DNA of 12,642 nucleotides. It comes from an uncultured Clostridia bacterium. GTDB lineage: Bacteria; Bacillota; Clostridia; Oscillospirales; Acutalibacteraceae. How positions within the stretch are numbered: position 1 is the stretch's first letter; every line of letters starts with the position of its first letter. Position numbers and translations under genes: made by a program. The DNA is taken from positions 1 through 12,642 of the forward strand of contig CAMVNL010000024.1 of assembly GCA_947168785.1 (NCBI GenBank), written 5' to 3'. Positions 6,284 through 12,111 of the stretch are shown here, one piece after another. The notes beneath the pieces are model-generated. The model had not been told where the DNA came from, did not search any database, and saw only the letters and a program-made list of their open reading frames with translations.

Positions 6284-7135
6284 TTATTCCACCTCCTCCA
6301 GCATTTTCTCCAGATACGCGGGCAGATAGAAGGCCCCGATGTGGAGTTTCGTCGTATAGTATTTGGTGCCCAGGTTCAGCGCCTTCCAGCGGGCCTCGTC
6401 GAAGTCGTCGATGGGGTGGTACTTTTTGCTGGCAAAGCCGAACAGCCAGTAGCCCGCCGCGTAGGTGGGGATATGGGCCTGATACACGCGGCTGATGGGG
6501 AAGGTGTTGACGATGCGCTTATGGCTGCGCTGCATGGCCTCGGCGTCGTGCTTGTAAAAGGGGCTGCCCTGCTGGTTGACCATGATGCCGTCTTCATGCA
6601 ACGCGTTGTAGCAGATGCCGTAGAACTCCCTTGTAAAGTAGCCCTCGGAGGGGCCGAAGGGGTCGGTGGAGTCCACGATGATCAGGTCGTATTCATCGGT
6701 GCACCGGCGGATGAACCGCAGGGCGTTGTCGTAGTAGATATGAACGCGGCTGTCATCCAGCCGGATGGCATTTTCGGGCAGATAGGCGCGGCAGGCCTCG
6801 ATCACCTGCGGGTCCATCTCCACCAGGTCGATGCGGTTGACGCTGTCGTAGCGGGTCAGCTCCTTGACCACGCCGCCGTCCCCCGCGCCGATGACCAGCA
6901 CGTCCTTCACGCCGGGGTGGACCGACAGGGGCACGTGGGTGATCATTTCGTCGTAGATGAACTCGTCCCGCTCGGTCAGCATCACGCTGCCGTCCAGCGC
7001 CAGCACGCGGCCGAACTCGGGGGTATCGAAAATGTCGATCTGCTGGTATTCGCTCTTATGGGAATACAGATGCCGGTTGACCCGGATGCTGTGCTTCACG
7101 TCGGGGGCGTGAAACTCGCTGAACCATAACTCCAT
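6284..7135 (-). CDS. speE: Spermidine synthase-like aminopropyltransferase
   Basis: A 283-residue polyamine aminopropyltransferase, close to the usual 280. The family moves an aminopropyl group from decarboxylated S-adenosylmethionine to putrescine (or another amine). Motifs: an N-terminal beta domain ending TERDEFIYDEM (55-64); VLVIGAGDGG (79-88), the nucleoside-binding loop; DLVEMDPQVI (103-112) with ribose-contacting E106; and the catalytic IIVDSTDPFGPSEGYF (152-167) with D155 and D158; then NQQGSPF and PTYAAGYWLFGFASK. One difference stands out: the YHEM motif reads YDEM (Y61-D62-E63-M64). The ATG has AGGAGG nine bases upstream, and the gap to speA is 15 bases. No speD is present in the window, so the source of decarboxylated SAM must lie elsewhere, or the substrate differs. 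Confidence 0.92.
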   Translation of the reverse strand: MELWFSEFHAPDVKHSIRVNRHLYSHKSEYQQIDIFDTPEFGRVLALDGSVMLTERDEFIYDEMITHVPLSVHPGVKDVLVIGAGDGGVVKELTRYDSVNRIDLVEMDPQVIEACRAYLPENAIRLDDSRVHIYYDNALRFIRRCTDEYDLIIVDSTDPFGPSEGYFTREFYGICYNALHEDGIMVNQQGSPFYKHDAEAMQRSHKRIVNTFPISRVYQAHIPTYAAGYWLFGFASKKYHPIDDFDEARWKALNLGTKYYTTKLHIGAFYLPAYLEKMLEEVE

Positions 7136-7150
7136 TTCCGTCGGCCTCCT

Positions 7151-8608
7151 TTATTTCAGAACGTTGATGTTGAGAATATCCGGGTCCTCGGGGCCGGTCA
7201 TGGAACAGCCCTTCACCTTGGCGTATTCGATATAATCCAGAATCTCCTGCGTGATGCGTTCGCCGGGGGCCAAAATCGGGATGCCCGGCGGGTAGCACAT
7301 GACGAATTCGCTGCACACAAGGCCCGCGCTCTCCTTCAGGGGCACGCTGCGCTTTTCGGCGTAGAAGGCCTCCTGAGGGCTGGTGACCACCTCGGGGTCG
7401 ATATACTCCTGGCTCAAAAGGCCGCTGCTGTCGGTGTGGTAGCGGCGGCGGATCTCCGCCAGGGCGCTGACCAGCCGTTCCAGCTCCTGGGGCCGGTCGC
7501 CGATGGAAAGGTAGGCGAGGATATTGCCGATGTCGCCGAACTCGATCTGAATATCGTATTCATCCCGCAGGATGTCGTAGACCTCGATGCCGGCAAGGCC
7601 GATATCACGGGTGTGGACGCTGAGCTTGGTGGGGTCGAAATCGTAGATGGCGTTGCCGTCAATCAGCTCCCGGCCGAAGGCGTAATAGCCGCCCACGGCG
7701 TTGATCTCTTCCCTTGCGTAATCCGCCATTTCAATGACCTTGGCAAAGACCTGCTTGCCCCGCTGGGCCAGGTTGCGGCGGCTGATATCAAGGCTGGACA
7801 TGAGCAGATAGCTGCCGGAGGTGGTCTGGGTCAGGTTGATGATCTGCCGCACGTGGCCCTCGCTGACGCCGGGGCCGGTGAGCAGAAGGCTTGACTGGGT
7901 CAGGCTGCCGCCGCTTTTGTGCATGGAGACGGCGGACATATCCGCCCCCGCCGCCATGGCGGAAACGGGCATATTGTCGCCGAAATAGAAATGGGTGCCG
8001 TGGGCCTCATCCGCCAGGCAGTACATGCCCGCGTCGTGGGCCATGACGACGATGGCCCGCAGGTCGCTGCACACGCCGTAATAGGTGGGGTTGTTGACCA
8101 GCACCGCCACCGCGTCGGGGTTTTCGCGGATGGCCTTTGCCACCTGCTCCCGCCGCATGCCCAGCGAAATGCCGAGACGGTGATCCACCTCGGGATTGAC
8201 GTAAACCGGCACCGCGCCGCAGAGCACCAGCGCGTTGATCACGCTGCGGTGTACGTTGCGGGGCAGGATGATCTTGTCGCCCCGCTTGCAGGTGGAAAGC
8301 ACCATGCTCTGCACGGCGCTGGTGGTGCCGCCCACCATGAGGAATGCGTGGGCCGCCCCGAAGGCGTCCGCCGCCAGCTCCTCCGCCTCGCGGATCACGG
8401 AGATGGGGTGGCAGAGGTTGTCCAGCGGTTTCATGCTGTTCACGTCGATGCCGACGCACTTTTCGCCCAGAAAGGCGGTCAGCTCCGGGTTGCCCCGGCC
8501 GTGCTTGTGGCCCGGCACGTCGAAGGGGACCACCCGCATCTGGCGGAAGGTCTGCAGCGCCTCATAGATCGGCGCGCGGTTCTGATCCAGCTTTTTCTCT
8601 TCTTCCAT
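7151..8608 (-). CDS. speA: Arginine decarboxylase, PLP type (Orn/Lys/Arg family)
   Basis: A 485-residue enzyme of the Bacillus-type Orn/Lys/Arg decarboxylase family; arginine to agmatine is the expected reaction because agmatinase follows. Motifs, numbered from the chosen ATG: VPFDVPGHKHG (27-37); GGTTSAVQS (93-101); the aromatic-stacking and PLP region NNPTYYGVCSDL; DEAHGTHF (200-207) with the PLP-contacting aspartate and histidine; and the Schiff-base lysine K231 in SMHKSGGSLTQSS. The C-terminal PPGIPILAPGERIT is the standard decarboxylase C-domain. The ATG at 8606-8608 is chosen because GAGGTG lies just upstream and the protein then begins like its relatives (MEEEKKLDQNRAPIYEAL). An in-frame ATG at 8675-8677 would add 23 residues encoded across the upstream terminator hairpin and is less likely. 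First gene of the polyamine operon; lysine or ornithine specificity cannot be excluded from sequence. Confidence 0.92.
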   Translation of the reverse strand: MEEEKKLDQNRAPIYEALQTFRQMRVVPFDVPGHKHGRGNPELTAFLGEKCVGIDVNSMKPLDNLCHPISVIREAEELAADAFGAAHAFLMVGGTTSAVQSMVLSTCKRGDKIILPRNVHRSVINALVLCGAVPVYVNPEVDHRLGISLGMRREQVAKAIRENPDAVAVLVNNPTYYGVCSDLRAIVVMAHDAGMYCLADEAHGTHFYFGDNMPVSAMAAGADMSAVSMHKSGGSLTQSSLLLTGPGVSEGHVRQIINLTQTTSGSYLLMSSLDISRRNLAQRGKQVFAKVIEMADYAREEINAVGGYYAFGRELIDGNAIYDFDPTKLSVHTRDIGLAGIEVYDILRDEYDIQIEFGDIGNILAYLSIGDRPQELERLVSALAEIRRRYHTDSSGLLSQEYIDPEVVTSPQEAFYAEKRSVPLKESAGLVCSEFVMCYPPGIPILAPGERITQEILDYIEYAKVKGCSMTGPEDPDILNINVLK

Positions 8609-8620
8609 TTCACACCTCGC

Positions 8621-8666
8621 AGAAAAAACAAAAAACGCAAGCCGGTGCAGCACAGCTTGCGTTTTT
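8621..8666 (-). terminator. Intrinsic terminator (attenuator) before speA
   Basis: A perfect 12-bp stem, 8631-8642 with 8655-8666 (AAAAACGCAAGC / GCTTGCGTTTTT), is followed on the minus strand by TTTTTTGTTTTTTCT, ending only about 10 bases before the speA ribosome binding site. No minus-strand gene lies upstream for it to close, so it most likely regulates entry into the operon. Confidence 0.85.
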
Positions 8667-8838
8667 ACCTGAGACATTCAACTCCCGCGCCGGGAACGGC
8701 GGAGGGACGGATATTTGAATCGGTGGGATGCAGGTATCAGGACACTCAGAGTCTATACAGCAATAATACTTTTACTACTCTTTATTGACCATTTCACAAG
8801 TCTGCGCGGCAACGCATTTCGGTTTTTAAGCAACCAAC

Positions 8839-8867
8839 TTATAAAACTGAGCTTTCAACTCAATCAA
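8839..8867 (-). promoter_or_regulatory. Possible internal promoter in the speA leader
   Basis: On the minus strand TTGATT (8862-8867) and TTATAA (8839-8844) are 17 bases apart. If used, transcription would start near 8832 and skip the upstream structured domain, leaving a leader of about 220 nt with the terminator. Confidence 0.4.
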
Positions 8868-9024
8868 TAACGCGGCAAAAGCCGCCCTTCGGCAGTGGAC
8901 CCGGCTGTCCGTATGGCCTTGACTCCGCCCCGCGCCTTGCGGGGAGAGTGGTCCGAAGTAATCGCCAGACTCCGCGGCAGCCGCAGCCGCCGTCTTGTCC
9001 TCACGTTCTTGAATGAACGGGGAT

Positions 9025-9053
9025 ATTATAGCACGTTTTTTCGCCGTATGCAA
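9025..9053 (-). promoter_or_regulatory. Strong promoter upstream of the polyamine operon leader
   Basis: On the minus strand TTGCAT (9048-9053), a 17-base spacer and a perfect TATAAT (9025-9030) preceded by TGC (extended -10). The expected start is near 9018. Confidence 0.82.
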
Positions 9054-9100
9054 GAGGACGGAAAAATCTTTTCACAGGATTCTTTCCGACAACCGACCTC

Positions 9101-9157
9101 TCTCCGCTCTCCGCTCTCCGAACTCCGCTCTGAAACGGCGCAAGGCGCCGTGCTACC
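9101..9157. repeat. Duplicated module, copy A: 34-bp repeat plus REP-like hairpin
   Basis: A 34-base sequence (9101-9134), itself built of CTCTCCGCT-like microrepeats, is followed by the stem CGGCGC-AAG-GCGCCG (9136-9150) and TGCTACC. The same 34 bases recur exactly at 9275-9308, again followed by a hairpin. Confidence 0.7.
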
Positions 9158-9189
9158 CACTAACCACTAAAACGGCGCAAGTCGCAGAC

Positions 9190-9213
9190 AAAACGATCCG
9201 GTGTGATCGTTTT
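9190..9213. repeat. Perfect 9-bp palindrome with hexanucleotide loop
   Basis: AAAACGATC (9190-9198) pairs with GATCGTTTT (9205-9213). It may be a weak bidirectional terminator or a protein-binding palindrome between the divergent transcription units; nothing decides between them. Confidence 0.4.
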
Positions 9214-9230
9214 GGCGTCGCGATACAATG

Positions 9231-9270
9231 CGCCGACGGCAGTCGGCGACAACCGGAATTGCCGTGCTAC
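9231..9270. repeat. REP-like hairpin repeat, degenerate copy
   Basis: The stem CGCCGAC-GGCA-GTCGGCG (9231-9248) is followed by AACCGGAATTGCCGTGCTAC (9251-9270). The CGGAATTGC and GTGCTAC elements match the family, but the hairpin lies before them rather than between them, so this may be two fused partial copies. Confidence 0.5.
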
Positions 9271-9274
9271 GGGA

Positions 9275-9332
9275 TCTCCGCTCTCCGCTCTCCGAACTCC
9301 GCTCTGAAGCGGCACTGAGGCGCCGCGCTGCC
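9275..9332. repeat. Duplicated module, copy B: 34-bp repeat plus REP-like hairpin
   Basis: 9275-9308 is identical to 9101-9134. It is followed by the stem GCGGC/GCCGC (9309-9313/9322-9326) and GCTGCC. The downstream hairpin differs from that of copy A, while the 34-bp part is unchanged, pointing to a recent duplication or conversion of that part. Confidence 0.7.
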
Positions 9333-9352
9333 CCTCTCCCTCACAAAACGGG

Positions 9353-9381
9353 TTGACAGGAAAAAATTTTGCGTTTATTAT
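9353..9381 (+). promoter_or_regulatory. Promoter of the aldo-keto reductase operon
   Basis: TTGACA (9353-9358) and TATTAT (9376-9381) are 17 bases apart in an AT-rich island. A perfect TATAAT at 9379-9384 is also present but with a 20-base spacer. The start should lie near 9388-9391. Confidence 0.75.
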
Positions 9382-9420
9382 AATAATATCCTGATGATAA
9401 TTTACCGGAGGCGATTCAAT

Positions 9421-10287
9421 ATGTTTACTGCAAAAACGGAATGCTTTACCCTTGCCAACGGCGTGAATATCCCCTGCATCGGCTACGGCACGTGGCAAAC
9501 GCCGGATGGCGAAACCACCGCCGACTGCGTGCGGGCGGCGCTGGAGCTGGGTTACCGCCACATTGACACCGCCTTTGCCTACGGCAATGAAAAAAGCGTG
9601 GGCGAGGGCATCCGCCGGTCGGGCGTGGCCAGAAGCGAGATCTTCGTCACCACCAAGCACTGGGTCACGGAGCGGGGCTACGCCAAAACCGTGAACGCGG
9701 TGGAAACCTCCCTGAAGCTGCTGGGCCTTGACTACGTGGACCTGTACCTGATCCACTGGCCCTGCGTTGAAAAGATTTCCCCCGACTGGAAGGAGATCAA
9801 CGCCGACACCTGGCGCGGGATGGAGAAGATGTACCGGGACGGCAAGATCCGGGCCATCGGCGTGAGCAACTTTTTCCCGGCGCATCTGGACGCGCTGATC
9901 GCCATGAGCGAGATCAAGCCCATGGTGAACCAGCTGGAATTCCACCCCGGCTATCCGCAGATCGACAACATCCGCTATTCCCAGAGCTGCGGCCTGCTGG
10001 CGGAGGCCTGGTCGCCCCTTGGCAGCGGCGCGGTGCTTTCCGACCCCGCCCTGAACGAAATGGCGGCGAAATACGGCAAGACCGCCGCCCAGCTTTGCGT
10101 GCGCTTCGCCCTGCAGTGCGACGTGCTGCCCCTGCCCAAATCCACCAGGCCGGAACGCATCTCCGCCAACGCGGACGTATTCGACTTTGCCATCTCCGAC
10201 GAGGACATGAAGACGCTGCTGGCCATGCCGCAGCTGGGCTTCAGCGGTTTTCTGCCGGAGGACGCCCCCGCGGACGCCATCGCGTAA
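9421..10287 (+). CDS. Aldo-keto reductase family oxidoreductase
   Basis: A 288-residue (beta/alpha)8 NAD(P)H-dependent aldo-keto reductase of the AKR5-like bacterial group, reducing a carbonyl compound; the physiological substrate is unknown. The full catalytic tetrad is visible: D49 in YRHIDTAFAYGNE, Y54, K79 in VTTKHW and H112 in LIHWP. Other family marks are the opening LANGVNIPCIGYGTWQ, IRAIGVSNF, and NQLEFHPGYPQ. The cofactor end PLPKSTRPERISANADVFDF has the K-S-x-R pattern used for NADP(H). ATG 9421 is preferred because CGGAGG (9406-9411) lies nine bases before it; an in-frame ATG at 9394 would place that ribosome binding site inside the gene. It starts an operon with the downstream activase, six bases later, and has a good promoter of its own. 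Confidence 0.92.
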   Translation: MFTAKTECFTLANGVNIPCIGYGTWQTPDGETTADCVRAALELGYRHIDTAFAYGNEKSVGEGIRRSGVARSEIFVTTKHWVTERGYAKTVNAVETSLKLLGLDYVDLYLIHWPCVEKISPDWKEINADTWRGMEKMYRDGKIRAIGVSNFFPAHLDALIAMSEIKPMVNQLEFHPGYPQIDNIRYSQSCGLLAEAWSPLGSGAVLSDPALNEMAAKYGKTAAQLCVRFALQCDVLPLPKSTRPERISANADVFDFAISDEDMKTLLAMPQLGFSGFLPEDAPADAIA

Positions 10288-10293
10288 GAAGCC

Positions 10294-11130
10294 ATGACAG
10301 GGCGAATCTTTGACATTCAGCGGTTTTCCATCCACGACGGCCCCGGCATCCGCACGGCGGTCTTCTTCAAGGGCTGCCCGCTGCGCTGCGCCTGGTGCCA
10401 CAATCCGGAATCCCAGAGCCCCCGCCACCAATTGATGTTCTACGCCCATAAGTGCACCGGCTGCGGCCGCTGCGCCGGCGTGTGCCCCAACACCCACACC
10501 GCTGCCTGTACGGGGTGCGGTCGCTGCGCCGACGTATGCCGCTCCGGTGCGCGGGAGATCAGCGGCTATGAAATCACCCCGGAGGAGGCGCTGCGGACCG
10601 TGCTGCGGGACAGGGCGTTTTATGAGACCTCCGGCGGCGGCGTGACGCTGACCGGCGGCGAGCCCCTCGCCCAGCCGGATTTCGCTCGTGAACTGCTGCG
10701 GCTTTGCCGAGAGCAGGGCGTGAACACCGCCGTTGAAACCGGCGGCTTCGCCCCGTGGGAGGCGCTGGAAGGGCTGCTGCCCCTGCTGGATCACGTATAT
10801 TACGATATCAAGGGGATCGACCCGGCGCTGCACCGGCGGAACACAGGCGTTTCCAACGAGGTCATTCTCGCCAACGCCGAACGGCTGAAGCAGAGCGGCG
10901 CCCGCGTGGTGTTCCGTATGCCCTACGTCCCCGGCTTTAACGACGGGGAGCTGGCGGCGGTGCGGGCGTTCACGGAAGGGTTCCCCCTGCAGCTGATGCC
11001 CTACCACGCCACGGGCGCAGGCAAATACGCGGCGCTGGGCCGCGATTACCCCGCCGCCGCTGCCGCCGCGCCGGAAAGGGCCTTTATGACCGCCCTGGCG
11101 GAAGAGACCGGCGCGATCTACGAGCCGTGA
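10294..11130 (+). CDS. Glycyl-radical enzyme activating protein (radical SAM)
   Basis: A 278-residue radical SAM activase that would use a [4Fe-4S] cluster and SAM to place a glycyl radical on a partner enzyme. The motif CPLRCAWC gives C28, C32 and C35. Next comes a ferredoxin-like insert with two cysteine sets, C54/C57/C60/C64 and C72/C75/C78/C82, as in activases of non-pyruvate-formate-lyase glycyl radical enzymes (dehydratases, decarboxylases, lyases); PflA itself lacks this insert. TGGEPLAQ (120-127) is the SAM-binding GGE motif. YYDIKGIDPALHRRNTGVSN and RMPYVPGFND are also typical of the family. The start ATG lies six bases after the reductase stop with only a weak AAGAAG as ribosome binding site, suggesting coupling. 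No glycyl radical enzyme is encoded in the window, so the partner is unknown and may be encoded elsewhere. Confidence 0.92.
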   Translation: MTGRIFDIQRFSIHDGPGIRTAVFFKGCPLRCAWCHNPESQSPRHQLMFYAHKCTGCGRCAGVCPNTHTAACTGCGRCADVCRSGAREISGYEITPEEALRTVLRDRAFYETSGGGVTLTGGEPLAQPDFARELLRLCREQGVNTAVETGGFAPWEALEGLLPLLDHVYYDIKGIDPALHRRNTGVSNEVILANAERLKQSGARVVFRMPYVPGFNDGELAAVRAFTEGFPLQLMPYHATGAGKYAALGRDYPAAAAAAPERAFMTALAEETGAIYEP

Positions 11131-11142
11131 TAGAAAGGAATA

Positions 11143-11174
11143 CAACCACCCGGACGGGACGGTCCGGGTGGTTG
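11143..11174 (+). terminator. Terminator after the activase, possibly bidirectional
   Basis: A perfect 13-bp GC-rich stem CAACCACCCGGAC / GTCCGGGTGGTTG (11143-11155 / 11162-11174) lies 12 bases past the activase stop. The T run is poor on both sides (CTTTCAT on +, TATTCCTTTC on -). It sits between convergent genes, so it could stop both. Confidence 0.72.
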
Positions 11175-11220
11175 CTTTCATATTGTCATTTTGAGGGTCA
11201 TTTGTCTCAAAGGGCAGCCG

Positions 11221-12099
11221 TCAGCCCTCCTGCGGGACGCCCAGCAGCTGCGCGAAGGCGAACAGGCCCGTCAAGCCCTGATACGCCTCATAGCCCTCCG
11301 GCACATTCAGCAGCGATGCCGGAACGCGGCCGGTGACGTATTCGATCTCCTGCACGGTTTCCGTCGTTCCGTCGGCAGCCTCAACGCTGATGCGCAGCAG
11401 GCGGCCTTCATCCGTGACAATGCGCCTGGCGCCGCCGTCGGCGGTCTCAAACACGTATTCGGTGCAGGCGACGCCGTTCACCGTGACGGTTTCGGTGCGG
11501 TCCGCCCGGCCGGGGTCGCAGGCAAAATCCGCGGCGGTGGGAACGTTGGACAGATCCCCCGCGCCGATGGCCTCCAGCATGGCGTCGGACAGCGTCAGAT
11601 ACGCCTGATGGCGGGGGCTGATCAGGAAGGTATTGCCGTCCTTCATCAGCACGCCCACAGGCTCGCCGTCAATGGATGAGAGGGTATAAACGCCCTCGGG
11701 AGAGACCGCCAGCGCCAGCGGAGAGGACTGCCCGTCCCCATCCGTCACCGTGCCCCGCAGATAGAAGCTGCCTCCGCGCAGAATGGCGCATTCATCCGCC
11801 GCCGGGCGGAGCTCCGGCAGGGTCTCCAGCCCCACGGAGGCACGAAGGATGCTTCTGGCGTCCTCCGGTTTGATCTCGCCGTCCCCGTTGGCGTCCGCCG
11901 CCAGAAACGCGGGAGAACCGAATTCAAGGGATTCCAGCAGCACCGACGCCCGCAGCGCCAGCCGCGCGTCGCCGGGTTTGACGCTTCCGTCGCCGTCCAC
12001 GTCGCCGGGAATCGGCGCCGCCTGCGCCGTCAGCAACAGCGCGCAGAGCAGCAGCACGGCGCAGAGCGCCGGAGAAACCGTCTTTTTCAACATCGTCAT
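11221..12099 (-). CDS. Secreted protein with N-terminal dockerin-like domain
   Basis: A 292-residue exported protein of unknown function. A signal peptide is clear: MTMLKK, then a hydrophobic run to about residue 24, with cleavage likely after TAQA (27). Two calcium-binding dockerin repeats follow: GDVDGDGSVKPGDARLALRA (32-51, ligands D33, D35, D37, S39, D44) and ADANGDGEIKPEDARSILRA (68-87, D69, N71, D73, E75, D80). Dockerins bind cohesins in cellulosome-like or cell-surface complexes. Residues 100-292 are a beta-rich region (SFYLRGTVTDGDGQ, then VLMKDGNTFLISPRHQAYLT and TETVTVNGVACTEYVFET) without a catalytic motif I recognise; it may be a lipoprotein-sorting or DUF4412-like fold. The ATG follows GAGAGGA, which overlaps the end of the serine dehydratase gene 12 bases upstream, so the two are probably co-transcribed. 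No cohesin or glycoside hydrolase is nearby. Confidence 0.82.
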   Translation of the reverse strand: MTMLKKTVSPALCAVLLLCALLLTAQAAPIPGDVDGDGSVKPGDARLALRASVLLESLEFGSPAFLAADANGDGEIKPEDARSILRASVGLETLPELRPAADECAILRGGSFYLRGTVTDGDGQSSPLALAVSPEGVYTLSSIDGEPVGVLMKDGNTFLISPRHQAYLTLSDAMLEAIGAGDLSNVPTAADFACDPGRADRTETVTVNGVACTEYVFETADGGARRIVTDEGRLLRISVEAADGTTETVQEIEYVTGRVPASLLNVPEGYEAYQGLTGLFAFAQLLGVPQEG

Positions 12100-12111
12100 G
12101 ATCGTATCCTC

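Larger units (their letters stand above)
8609..9018 (-). promoter_or_regulatory. Long structured leader of the polyamine operon (candidate riboswitch/attenuator)
   Basis: About 410 nt between a strong promoter and speA with no credible gene. Upstream domain stems (given on the + strand): CGTTC/GAACG (9004-9019); ACTC..CCCCGC/GCGGGG..GAGT (8922-8949), enclosed by CTTCGG/CCGAAG (8887-8892/8953-8958); and GCGGC/GCCGC (8872-8885). Downstream domain: CTGAG/CTCAG (8669-8673/8745-8749) enclosing ATTCAA/TTGAAT (8676-8681/8715-8720) and CGCCG/CGGCG (8688-8701). The terminator follows at once. I do not recognise a known riboswitch class. The two domains may also be separate: an independent small RNA, and a leader started from the internal promoter. 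Confidence 0.5.

Noticed and set aside
3116..7129. Long + strand open frames opposite nspC, the dehydrogenase, speB and speE
   Set aside because: Their products are Gly/Val/His/Ala-rich with no family features, and every one mirrors a clear enzyme gene on the minus strand.
8663..8757. Resemblance of the last leader domain to a glycine riboswitch (TCTCAGGTAAAA)
   Set aside because: Only this 3' joining segment is similar; the conserved GAAGG-GCAA core of the glycine aptamer is absent, and the downstream genes are not glycine-related.
8988..9001. Minus-strand AGGACAAGACGGCG, similar to the 3' half of guanidine-III riboswitches as I remember them
   Set aside because: The 5' half with the GAGG segment and the CGCCGT pseudoknot partner is missing; upstream there is only a CGTTC/GAACG hairpin. 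An Infernal scan with the guanidine-III model would settle it.
8826..9053. 75-codon minus-strand open frame upstream of speA
   Set aside because: Its ATG lies in the -35 box of the 9025-9053 promoter, so the transcript would start after it. It has no ribosome binding site and covers the hairpin-rich region, so it reads as non-coding.
9160..11181. Open frame of 673 codons on the minus strand antisense to the reductase and activase
   Set aside because: It is a by-product of GC-rich third-position bias: the + strand genes have complete catalytic motifs, and the antisense product is low-complexity, with no recognisable domain.
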